NCBI GenBank assembly: GCA_027296045.1
Contig: JAPUJS010000013.1
Span: 1 to 5,402, forward strand
Direction of reading: 5' to 3'
DNA from: a bacterium
Lineage (GTDB): Bacteria; Latescibacterota; UBA2968
Length of the DNA stretch: 5,402 bases
Of the stretch, positions 1-5,402 are shown piece by piece; position 1 is the stretch's first letter; each line of letters begins with the position of its first letter. The position numbers and the translations under genes were made by a program. Below the pieces are notes generated by a model that did no database searches, was not told where the DNA came from, and worked only from the letters and a program-made list of their open reading frames with translations.

Positions 1-157
1 TGATCTTATGGTTCACTGCTTCCTCATCTTCTCCATTCTCGACACATATTGATGAAATACTTCTGATGCTCATACATGAAGCCCTGAGATCCGAATAGGC
101 CCCAGGGCTTATCAATGTCTATCCGTTATTTTAACGAGTCGATTTATTTGCCCGTTC
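1..157. other. Left-edge region with no assignable gene
   Basis: This AT-richer stretch lies beyond the 3' end of the minus-strand hydrolase gene. I see no recognisable protein. Two short frames run off the left edge: a plus-strand frame open from the edge to a TAG at 96-98, and a minus-strand frame starting at an ATG (complement of 71-73) that is open to position 1, with a weak AGGG about 8 nt upstream. The second could be the first 24 codons of the next gene, since it is co-oriented with the hydrolase and 84 nt downstream of it, but the peptide matches nothing I know. An 8-bp inverted repeat (79-86/103-110) also lies here. Confidence 0.4.
79..110. repeat. Inverted repeat, possible weak terminator of the hydrolase gene
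   Basis: AAGCCCTG (79-86) and CAGGGCTT (103-110) are perfect 8-nt reverse complements separated by 16 nt. It lies about 50 nt past the stop codon of the minus-strand hydrolase, where a terminator could be expected. Neither strand has a U-tract after the stem, so a classical intrinsic terminator is not supported. It may be a transcript-end stabilising hairpin, or chance. Confidence 0.35.
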
Positions 158-952
158 TTATGAAGAAGGATAAACAACGGCTTCGTTGTAAGGGATGACC
201 AAAGTACGTGGCCCCTCCTCCGGAAAGGTGGCTGCCCACTCTTCTGGATCGTAGTTGCGTTTGACAAAGCACTGATAGTGGGTGGGCACAACGGATTCCA
301 AACCAAGTTTGAGGGTCATGTCCACGCAGCCGTCGAAGAAAGGGAATTCGCCTTCGGTGGGATGGTTTGTGAGCAGGCCAATGGCCGGGCGCAGAGCCGC
401 GATGGGCCGGATGAGTTCTTCGTATTTGGAAAAGGTGTTGATGGGGTCGCCGGAGATGTAGACACGTTGAGGGCCGACTTCGATCACATAGCCCAGGTGC
501 TGGACATCGGGCGGCTGGATGTCGTCATCCGGGGCCCCCCCGGGGGTTTTTGCCCACACAACATGGGCGGTCATAGAACCGAGGGCGGTAATCTGGCCAG
601 CCGTGACTTCGGTGAGCAGATTGTCGGGCAAACCAGCATCTTTCATATTGGCGACGCTTTCGGGAGGGCCGACAAAGCGGCAGTCTGGGAAAGCGGTGTG
701 GATTCTTTCCAGAGACTCGATGCAGGTGTGGTCGCTGTGGTCGTGGGTGAGCAGGACGTAATCGGTTTTGAGCGTGGATTCGTCCAGAGGCGGTTCGGCG
801 TGGATAAATCGGTCGGCCGGGCGTTCGTGGGGAAAATAAGGGTCGATTTGAACGACGGTGCCGTCGGGGTGTTTGAGGGCGATGGAGGACTGGCCGAACC
901 AGTGGATGCCGACTTTGTTTTCAGGGACGGTAAGTTCGGTGAAGGTGTGCAT
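158..952 (-). CDS. MBL-fold metallo-hydrolase, UlaG-like
   Basis: A 264-residue metallo-beta-lactamase-fold hydrolase, resembling the UlaG (L-ascorbate-6-phosphate lactonase) branch and predicted cytoplasmic, with no signal peptide. The metal-binding motif HDHSDH is at residues 70-75, after a strand ending VLLT. The bridging Asp is D169 in YISGDP and a C-terminal His is H225 in PTHYQCF. H130 or H152 is the likely remaining metal ligand. These support a binuclear metal hydrolase, but the substrate cannot be read from the sequence; lactonase, phosphodiesterase or other hydrolase activity are all possible. The start at 952 is chosen because AGGAG (complement of 959-963) lies 6 nt upstream. Longer in-frame ATGs at 967 and 1000 lack an SD and would add a lysine-rich tail unlike the family. 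It is transcribed divergently from the queE operon, and I infer no functional link. Confidence 0.85.
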   Translation of the reverse strand: MHTFTELTVPENKVGIHWFGQSSIALKHPDGTVVQIDPYFPHERPADRFIHAEPPLDESTLKTDYVLLTHDHSDHTCIESLERIHTAFPDCRFVGPPESVANMKDAGLPDNLLTEVTAGQITALGSMTAHVVWAKTPGGAPDDDIQPPDVQHLGYVIEVGPQRVYISGDPINTFSKYEELIRPIAALRPAIGLLTNHPTEGEFPFFDGCVDMTLKLGLESVVPTHYQCFVKRNYDPEEWAATFPEEGPRTLVIPYNEAVVYPSS

Positions 953-958
953 TGGGTT

Positions 959-977
959 CTCCTGCATTTTAAAGGAG
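959..977 (-). promoter_or_regulatory. SD of the hydrolase gene facing an anti-SD-like sequence
   Basis: Read on the minus strand, the SD AGGAG (963 to 959) is preceded by CTCCT (977 to 973), with a 9-nt loop. The two can pair over 5 bp and hide the ribosome binding site. The upstream element sits inside CCTCCTTT, which matches the conserved 3' tail of bacterial 16S rRNA. The pairing is visible in the sequence; a regulatory role is inference. Confidence 0.35.
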
Positions 978-998
978 GTCTTTGGTTTCTTAAAGACC
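977..998. repeat. 7-bp inverted repeat in the hydrolase leader
   Basis: GGTCTTT (977-983) and AAAGACC (992-998) are perfect reverse complements with an 8-nt loop, 25-46 nt upstream of the hydrolase start codon. It could be a leader hairpin next to the SD-sequestering pair, or an operator for a dimeric regulator in the divergent promoter region. There is no T-tract, so a terminator is unlikely. Confidence 0.4.
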
Positions 999-1024
999 AT
1001 ATGTCGTTGCGATTGAGGTTACAA
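996..1024 (-). promoter_or_regulatory. Candidate sigma-70 promoter for the hydrolase gene
   Basis: On the minus strand, TTGTAA (1024 to 1019) and TATGGT (1001 to 996) are spaced by 17 nt, each matching 4 of 6 consensus positions. Transcription would begin near 989 and give a leader of about 37 nt that starts within the inverted repeat. A perfect TTGACA also occurs on this strand (1051 to 1046), but at 17 nt it is followed only by GAAATT, a poor -10. The call is tentative. Confidence 0.3.
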
Positions 1025-1071
1025 TTTCTGGATGGGGTGGGCGATTGTCAAGGCGTTTTGGACAACAGGTC

Positions 1072-1100
1072 TTGCGAAGCTGGAAGACGACCGATATATT
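1072..1100 (+). promoter_or_regulatory. Probable sigma-70 promoter of the queE operon
   Basis: TTGCGA (1072-1077, 4 of 6 matches) and TATATT (1095-1100, 5 of 6 matches) are separated by exactly 17 nt. The predicted transcript starts near 1107, leaving a leader of about 25 nt that contains the SD AAGGAG at 1119-1124. Position and spacing fit a promoter driving queE and the two genes behind it. Confidence 0.6.
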
Positions 1101-1118
1101 ATGGATTAAACAACGGAT

Positions 1119-1124
1119 AAGGAG
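1119..1124 (+). promoter_or_regulatory. Ribosome binding site that decides the queE start
   Basis: AAGGAG is an extended SD. It lies only 1 nt before the ATG at 1126, too close for normal initiation, but 7 nt before the in-frame TTG at 1132, which is optimal spacing. This favours TTG as the start codon; the ATG would add just two residues. Confidence 0.6.
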
Positions 1125-1131
1125 TATGACT

Positions 1132-1785
1132 TTGGCCCAGGACGATTACAACATCCTCGATGAGATTCCGATGGCGCTGGAAGAGCGGATGCCAGTGTGG
1201 CGGGACAACGGGGAGCAGTTGCAGATCAACGAGATTTTTTATTCGATTGAAGGGGAGGGGTATCGTGTGGGGCAACCCACGACATTTGTACGGCTGTCCA
1301 GGTGCAACCTGCGGTGTTTTTTTTGCGATACGGAATTTGATTCTTTTGTGGAGATGTCGGTGGTTCAGGTTTTGGAAGAGGTGCAACGCCATTCGGCCAA
1401 CTGGGTGTGTTTGACGGGTGGGGAGCCTTTGGGACAAAATATCATACTCCTTTGTCGGGTGTTAAAGGATGCGGGGTATCGGTTGCATATTGAGACGAAT
1501 GGAACGGTGGATCCGGATCCCGAGCTTTTGGAGTTGATTGAGCACTGGACCGTGTCGCCCAAACACGAAGAGATTGCAAGTGGTTTAACGCGGATTACGG
1601 AGTTGAAATATATCGTGGGAAAGGCGTTTCGGGAAGATCAGGTCGAGGAAGGCCGGGCGGATTATATTTATTTGCAGCCCGAGTCGAGCAAACCGGAATA
1701 CATTCATAAGACGCTGGAGATTTTGTTGCGGCATCCAGACTGGCGGTTGTCTTGCCGGATTCATAAGGTGCTGAAATTGCCGTAA
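1132..1785 (+). CDS. queE: 7-carboxy-7-deazaguanine synthase QueE (radical SAM)
   Basis: QueE converts 6-carboxy-5,6,7,8-tetrahydropterin to 7-carboxy-7-deazaguanine, the ring-contraction step of preQ0/queuosine synthesis, using SAM and a 4Fe-4S cluster. With a TTG start the protein has 217 residues. The family opening EIFYSIEGEG is at 34-43 and the shortened cluster motif CX3CX2C is C58, C62, C65, followed by D66-T67, where the Thr helps bind Mg2+. TGGEP (95-99) is the SAM-binding motif. SPKH (142-145), LQP (181-183) and a C-terminal RLSCRIHK (206-213) complete the family pattern; the last usually reads LSxQxHK, so Arg replaces Gln here. About 30 residues precede the first motif, longer than usual, so a start at the ATG at 1171 is possible but has a weaker SD. 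It is the first gene of the operon, 6 nt before the transglycosylase gene. Confidence 0.93.
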   Translation: MAQDDYNILDEIPMALEERMPVWRDNGEQLQINEIFYSIEGEGYRVGQPTTFVRLSRCNLRCFFCDTEFDSFVEMSVVQVLEEVQRHSANWVCLTGGEPLGQNIILLCRVLKDAGYRLHIETNGTVDPDPELLELIEHWTVSPKHEEIASGLTRITELKYIVGKAFREDQVEEGRADYIYLQPESSKPEYIHKTLEILLRHPDWRLSCRIHKVLKLP

Positions 1786-1791
1786 AATCGT

Positions 1792-2883
1792 ATGGGCCTC
1801 GATCGAACATATTTGAAAACAGCACATGGCCGACTTCCTTTGCCGGCTTTTCTACCGGATGGCACCCGGGGCGTGGTTCGGACGCTGGACGCGGAAGACC
1901 TGAGCCGATGCGGCGTTTCGGGGTTGATGGTGAATGCGTTGCACCTGTCGACGCATCCGGGCACTTCGCTGGTGAAGTCCGTTGGGGGCATCCACGCCTT
2001 TATGGGATGGGATGGGCCGGTGATGTCGGATTCAGGGGGATTTCAGGTGTATTCGCTGATTGCCGAAAATCCGAAATCCGGGCGGATCTCGAAAGACGGA
2101 TTTTTGTATCGGATGGGGCAGAAAAAACAGGTTTTGACGCCTGAAAAGTGCATCCAAAAACAGTTTCAGATAGGGGCAGATGTGTTGTTTTGTCTGGATC
2201 ATTGCACGCACCCGGATGAAGAAGAGGAGGTTCAGGATGCAAGCGTTGCCCACACAATCGATTGGGCAAGGCGGTGCAAGACGGCGTTTGAGCAACATCT
2301 GGATCGGCGAGAGGGAGATGGCCCGCGACCGTTGTTGTTTGCCGTTGTGCAGGGCGGGCGCAGTCCGGCGTTGCGGAAACGGTGCGCCGAGTCGCTCCTG
2401 GAGATCGGGTTTGACGGATATGGATATGGCGGGTGGCCGGTGGATTCGGATGGGGGCCTGGTAGATGAGGTGGGGCTGGTTGCCGAATTAATCCCCGATG
2501 GGGTTCCCCGACACGCGCTGGGAATTGGCAAGCCCGAGAATCTGGTGCGTGGGTTCCAACTCGGTTATGATACGTTTGATTGTACGATCCCAACCCGGGA
2601 TGCCCGGCACAAGCGGCTCTATGTTTTCAACGATGTGTTGGGCGGGGATTTGGGGCCAGATTTTTATCGGTATTTGTATATCGATGATGAACGGTATGCA
2701 CGGGACCGGGCGCCTTTGGATGAAACATGTGATTGCCTTTGTTGTGGGCGCTACAGCCGGGCCTATTTGCACCATCTGTTTCAGGTGAACGATGGGCTGG
2801 CGTTTCGGTTGGCCACGGTGCACAACCTGCGGTTTTACGCACGGTTGATGGCGCACCTGGTAGGCAGAGCAGAGGCAGGGTGA
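1792..2883 (+). CDS. tgt: tRNA-guanine transglycosylase, divergent subfamily
   Basis: A 363-residue Tgt-family enzyme, which exchanges guanine in RNA (normally G34 of GUN-anticodon tRNAs) for a 7-deazaguanine base. Catalytic residues are present: D80 in SDSGGFQ, D136 in LDHC, Q187 in VVQGG and the nucleophile D263 in FDCTIPTR. The zinc site is complete: C313, C315, C318 and H344 in HNL. Divergences from the usual bacterial enzyme cluster in the base pocket and near the nucleophile. The loop normally GGLAVGE reads GGWPVDS (213-219), NTYHL reads NALHL (48-52), DEC reads DHC, and about nine extra residues follow the PTR motif. The base used may therefore not be preQ1. No SD precedes the ATG, and the queE stop is 6 nt upstream, so translation is probably coupled. 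Pairing with queE supports a 7-deazaguanine substrate. Confidence 0.88.
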   Translation: MGLDRTYLKTAHGRLPLPAFLPDGTRGVVRTLDAEDLSRCGVSGLMVNALHLSTHPGTSLVKSVGGIHAFMGWDGPVMSDSGGFQVYSLIAENPKSGRISKDGFLYRMGQKKQVLTPEKCIQKQFQIGADVLFCLDHCTHPDEEEEVQDASVAHTIDWARRCKTAFEQHLDRREGDGPRPLLFAVVQGGRSPALRKRCAESLLEIGFDGYGYGGWPVDSDGGLVDEVGLVAELIPDGVPRHALGIGKPENLVRGFQLGYDTFDCTIPTRDARHKRLYVFNDVLGGDLGPDFYRYLYIDDERYARDRAPLDETCDCLCCGRYSRAYLHHLFQVNDGLAFRLATVHNLRFYARLMAHLVGRAEAG

Positions 2884-2884
2884 T

Positions 2885-3691
2885 ATGGGTGCTGATCTTT
2901 CTCAACAGATTGTGGAACAGCTTCGACAGACCCGAAAATATCGGTTTGTGTGCGATGCCACACTGCACCGAATGGCCGATTGGGCATTGGACCGACATTT
3001 GAAAGGCAAGCCGGCGCTAAAGGCCGCCAAGCGCAAGCTGCATCAGGTCTATGGCGCGTATTTGGATCCGGTGAATCTGGACCGGGTGGAAGCAATGGTG
3101 CAAACGATTGGACCGGCAACTTCGGAAGCGGAGTTGCGTCTGGTCTGTCAGGAAATTCTTGCCTGCCATGTGTCTACTGCCGAACGGTTGTCTTGGATGG
3201 GAGATTTTTATGCCGATTTGTTTATCGAGATTGGGCGGCCCAGAAAGATTGTGGATCTGGCTTGCGGACTCCATCCCTTTGCCTTTCCCTGGATGGGGCT
3301 GGATGCGCAGACGGTTTATTGTGCCTGTGATATCGATTTGCAGCTGGTGGGATGTTTGAGCGACTTTTTCAGGAGAATTGGACAGCCTGCAAAGATCGAA
3401 GCCAGAGATCTTTTGGTGGATGTACCGGATTGGGATGCCGATGTGGTTTTTCTGTTGAAGGCGCTGCCTTGTTTGGAACAGCAGGAGAAACAGGTGGGCA
3501 GGATTTTGTTGGATCGATTGCAGGCGGCGGTTGTTGTGGTTTCTTTTCCGACACGCTCCCTGGGCGGTTCTGAAAAAGGCATGGTGAAGCACTATGAAAC
3601 CGTGATGGGACGAATTGCTAAAGACCTCGGAACGCCGATGCGGAAAATGTCCTTTTCCAATGAGCTGTTTTATCTCCTTGAGAAGAATTGA
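2885..3691 (+). CDS. 16S rRNA (guanine-1405-N7)-methyltransferase, Arm/Rmt/FmrO family
   Basis: A 268-residue SAM-dependent methyltransferase with the signature of the aminoglycoside-resistance family (ArmA, RmtA-H, and FmrO-type enzymes of producers), which methylates N7 of G1405 in helix 44 of the 30S subunit. An N-terminal helical RNA-binding part (about 1-95) leads into HVSTAERL (95-102). The Rossmann core follows: DLACGLHPF (124-132, SAM loop), CDID (148-151, ribose-binding acid), RDLL (174-177), FLLKALPCLE (189-198), and the strongly conserved SFPTRSLGG with KGM and Y237 (220-237). It ends ELFYLLEKN, close to the RmtB C terminus as I recall it. The ATG lies 1 nt after the transglycosylase stop, with GAGG and AGGG 9 and 4 nt upstream. 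It is the last gene of the operon. No transposon flanks it and its base composition resembles its neighbours, so it looks resident. The exact target nucleotide is inferred from family. Confidence 0.9.
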   Translation: MGADLSQQIVEQLRQTRKYRFVCDATLHRMADWALDRHLKGKPALKAAKRKLHQVYGAYLDPVNLDRVEAMVQTIGPATSEAELRLVCQEILACHVSTAERLSWMGDFYADLFIEIGRPRKIVDLACGLHPFAFPWMGLDAQTVYCACDIDLQLVGCLSDFFRRIGQPAKIEARDLLVDVPDWDADVVFLLKALPCLEQQEKQVGRILLDRLQAAVVVVSFPTRSLGGSEKGMVKHYETVMGRIAKDLGTPMRKMSFSNELFYLLEKN

Positions 3692-3774
3692 TTTCATTCT
3701 AACTTGTTATTTTTACGTATTATATGGTTTGATTGAACACTTGTTGTGGGCGTTGATATTCGGTCAGTTTTCGC

Positions 3775-3803
3775 TTGACAACACTTTATTAATGTGATAA
3801 ATT
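3775..3803 (+). promoter_or_regulatory. Strong sigma-70 promoter of thrS with extended -10
   Basis: A perfect TTGACA (3775-3780), a 17-nt spacer and TAAATT (3798-3803), with TG at 3795-3796 giving an extended -10. The expected transcription start is near 3810, leaving a leader of about 138 nt before the thrS ATG. It lies 84 nt past the methyltransferase stop codon. A second TTGACA at 3873-3878 has no -10 at proper spacing. Confidence 0.75.
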
Positions 3804-3894
3804 CTTCCGACTGTGCTGTTTTACACTTTTAACCGCTTCTCCAGGGAGTGCCTGCGAACAGATCTGGGCTACTTGACAGTTTGGTTTTGGATGG

Positions 3895-3926
3895 ACGCGC
3901 GGGCTGGCAGGTTGCGCGTTTTTTTT
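3895..3926 (+). terminator. Intrinsic terminator in the thrS leader (possible attenuator)
   Basis: ACGCGC (3895-3900) pairs with GCGCGT (3914-3919) around a 13-nt loop, and the stem runs into eight T (3919-3926). The stem is short but GC-only apart from its base. It ends 21 nt before the thrS start and about 85 nt after the predicted transcript start, so transcripts from the 3775 promoter must pass it. It could both stop read-through from the queE operon and attenuate thrS. The leader is too short and lacks the TGGNACC box of a T-box riboswitch. Confidence 0.6.
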
Positions 3927-3947
3927 ATTTATTTTTCGGGATATTCA

Positions 3948-5402
3948 ATGGCGCAAAACGGTGATATTACCATTACGTTGCCGGATGGTTCTCAGAAAAA
4001 TATCGCCGCCGGGACAACGATTTTGGAGTTTGCCCAGTCAATCGGGTCGGGGCTTGCCCGGGCTGCTCTGGCCGGGACGGTGGACGGGAAGCCGGTTGAT
4101 TTAAGTTTTGCAATAGAAGAGGACGCGGCGGTCGAGATTTTGACCTTCGACAGCAATGGCGGGAAAGAGGTCTACTGGCACAGCACTGCCCATGTGATGG
4201 CACAGGCGGTTCAGGATTTGATTCCGGGAACCAAGGTGACCATTGGGCCGCCGATTGAGAACGGGTTTTATTACGATTTTGATATCGACCATCCGTTTAC
4301 ACCCGAGCAACTGGAACAGATTGAAGCCCGGATGCAGGAGATCTTCAAAGAAGATCAGCCGTTTGCACGAAAGGAAGTTTCCCGGGATGAAGCGGCAAAG
4401 GTATTCGGAGATCTGGATGAGTCTTACAAATTAGAACTGTTGGAGGCCATTGACCCCGACGAAACGGTTAGCCTCTACTGGAATGCTGATAAGTGGGTGG
4501 ATCTGTGTCGCGGGCCCCACGTTCCGGGTACGGGACGGCTCAAAAGTGTGAAGTTACTTTCGTCTTCCGGTGCCTATTGGCGTGGGGACGAGCGAAACAA
4601 GATGCTTCAGCGGATTTATGGCATCTCGTTTCCAGATAAAAAGGCGCTTCAGGCCTATTTGGATAAGCTGGAAGAGGCCAAACGGCGGGATCATCGCACG
4701 CTGGGCGTGCAACTGGATCTGTTTTCGATCGACAACGAGAATGTGGGGCCGGGGTTGGTGCTGTGGCACCCGAAAGGGATGCGGGTTCGGAACGAGATCG
4801 AGAATTTCTGGCGGTCTACCCACTACGGCGGTGGATACGAGCTGGTAGGATCTCCCCACATCGGGCGGTCCAAGCTGTGGGAAACAAGCGGTCACCTGGA
4901 TTTTTACCAGGAAAGCATGTATTCGCCGATGGACATTGATGGCCAGGCCTATTTTGTCAAGCCGATGAACTGTCCGTTCCACAGCATCATTTACAAGAGC
5001 CGTCGCCGAAGTTATCGCGAATTGCCATTCCGCTGGGCTGAGATGGGCACTGTGTATCGCTACGAACGTGCAGGGGCTTTGCACGGGCTTTTGCGGGTGC
5101 GCGGGTTTACCCAGGACGATGCGCATATTTTTTGCCGGCCGGATCAGGTGGAAGACGAAATCCGGAAGGTCATCGATTTTACCCTGTTTATCCTGCGGTC
5201 TTTTGGGTTTGAAGCATTTCGAGTGGATATTTCTACACGGCCCGAAAAATATGTGGGCGATCCGGAAGACTGGGACAAGGCGACAGATGCGTTGAAGGCG
5301 GCGGCGGACGATCAGGGTTTGGCCTACGATATAGATGAAGGGGGGGGGACCTTTTACGGTCCCAAGATCGATGTGAAGATCGAAGACGCGCTGGGTCGGG
5401 AG
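3948..5402 (+). CDS. thrS: Threonyl-tRNA synthetase, C-terminally cut by the window
   Basis: Class II synthetase that charges tRNA-Thr; 485 residues are present of about 640 usual. Order: TGS domain (about 6-67); the editing domain with its HXXXH (H78, H82) and C187/H191 in CRGPH, which removes mischarged serine; then the catalytic core with the zinc ligands C342 (in MNCPFH) and H393 (in DDAHIF), motif 2 around RYER (371-374) with ALHGLLRVRGFTQ, and EGGGTFYGPKID (464-475). The third zinc ligand, motif 3 and the anticodon-binding domain lie past the right edge. The frame is intact throughout. The ATG at 3948 is chosen because TGS begins right after it; a weak GGGA lies 6 nt upstream. The frame remains open upstream to 3801, but that part covers the leader and terminator. 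A nine-G run (5340-5348) encodes the conserved triple glycine. Confidence 0.96.
   Translation, partial: MAQNGDITITLPDGSQKNIAAGTTILEFAQSIGSGLARAALAGTVDGKPVDLSFAIEEDAAVEILTFDSNGGKEVYWHSTAHVMAQAVQDLIPGTKVTIGPPIENGFYYDFDIDHPFTPEQLEQIEARMQEIFKEDQPFARKEVSRDEAAKVFGDLDESYKLELLEAIDPDETVSLYWNADKWVDLCRGPHVPGTGRLKSVKLLSSSGAYWRGDERNKMLQRIYGISFPDKKALQAYLDKLEEAKRRDHRTLGVQLDLFSIDNENVGPGLVLWHPKGMRVRNEIENFWRSTHYGGGYELVGSPHIGRSKLWETSGHLDFYQESMYSPMDIDGQAYFVKPMNCPFHSIIYKSRRRSYRELPFRWAEMGTVYRYERAGALHGLLRVRGFTQDDAHIFCRPDQVEDEIRKVIDFTLFILRSFGFEAFRVDISTRPEKYVGDPEDWDKATDALKAAADDQGLAYDIDEGGGTFYGPKIDVKIEDALGRE

Noticed and set aside
1..73. Start of another minus-strand gene at the ATG complementary to 71-73
   Set aside because: Only 24 codons are visible, the SD is weak and the peptide is not recognisable; it is kept as a note in the edge region rather than as a gene.
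278..1120. A 280-codon plus-strand open frame opposite the hydrolase gene
   Set aside because: It mirrors the minus-strand gene, has no recognisable domain, and continues past it only by chance. The opposite strand encodes a clear MBL-fold protein with catalytic motifs.
2000..2593. A 197-codon minus-strand frame opposite the transglycosylase gene
   Set aside because: It is a low-complexity, proline- and arginine-rich shadow of a confidently identified gene, with no motif.
2885..3691. Recent acquisition of the methyltransferase gene on a mobile element
   Set aside because: No inverted repeats, transposase, integron site or target duplication is visible, and its composition and 1-nt junction with the upstream gene suggest a settled operon member.
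3692..3774. A dedicated terminator directly after the methyltransferase gene
   Set aside because: Only a 4-bp GTCA/TGAC pair is visible, with no T-tract after it; the terminator at 3895-3926 is the first credible one.
3810..3926. T-box riboswitch controlling thrS
   Set aside because: The segment is only about 115 nt and lacks the conserved T-box TGGNACC sequence and a recognisable stem I specifier loop.
3813..3947. Upstream in-frame extension of thrS from a GTG at 3813
   Set aside because: The frame is open, but it would translate the leader and the terminator U-tract, has no SD, begins about 3 nt after the predicted transcript start, and the TGS domain starts normally right after the ATG at 3948.

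Overview
The window is a stretch of bacterial chromosome holding four recognisable complete genes and one cut by the right edge. The gene content is housekeeping: a metallo-beta-lactamase-fold hydrolase, two 7-deazaguanine/queuosine genes, an rRNA methyltransferase and threonyl-tRNA synthetase. I see no phage, IS, CRISPR or tRNA/rRNA sequence. Promoters are close to the sigma-70 consensus and start sites carry AGGAG-type Shine-Dalgarno (SD) sequences. The proteins are divergent from textbook proteobacterial and Firmicute versions, which suggests a less-studied lineage, but the sequence alone does not fix the phylum.

Layout: positions 1-157 are a non-coding or unassignable edge with a small inverted repeat. 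Positions 158-952 (minus strand) encode a UlaG-like MBL-fold hydrolase. A divergent promoter region (953-1131) separates it from a tightly packed plus-strand operon: queE (1132-1785), a divergent tRNA-guanine transglycosylase (1792-2883) and a 16S rRNA methyltransferase of the Arm/Rmt/FmrO (G1405-N7) family (2885-3691). Gene gaps are 6 nt and 1 nt, so the three are probably co-translated. A 256-bp intergenic region then carries a near-consensus promoter, a leader of about 138 nt and an intrinsic-type terminator just before thrS (3948 to the window end, C-terminal part missing).

How the genes fit together: QueE makes the 7-deazaguanine core and the transglycosylase inserts a 7-deazaguanine base into RNA (normally G34 of GUN-anticodon tRNAs). 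The third protein belongs to a family that methylates G1405 in the 30S decoding region, the change that gives 4,6-disubstituted deoxystreptamine aminoglycoside resistance. The operon therefore joins modification of the tRNA anticodon with modification of the ribosomal A-site region. thrS also serves decoding but appears to be a separate transcription unit with its own attenuator-like leader.

The points most worth following are the Arm/Rmt-type methyltransferase in a housekeeping operon, the altered base-recognition loop of the transglycosylase, and the promoter-terminator-thrS arrangement.
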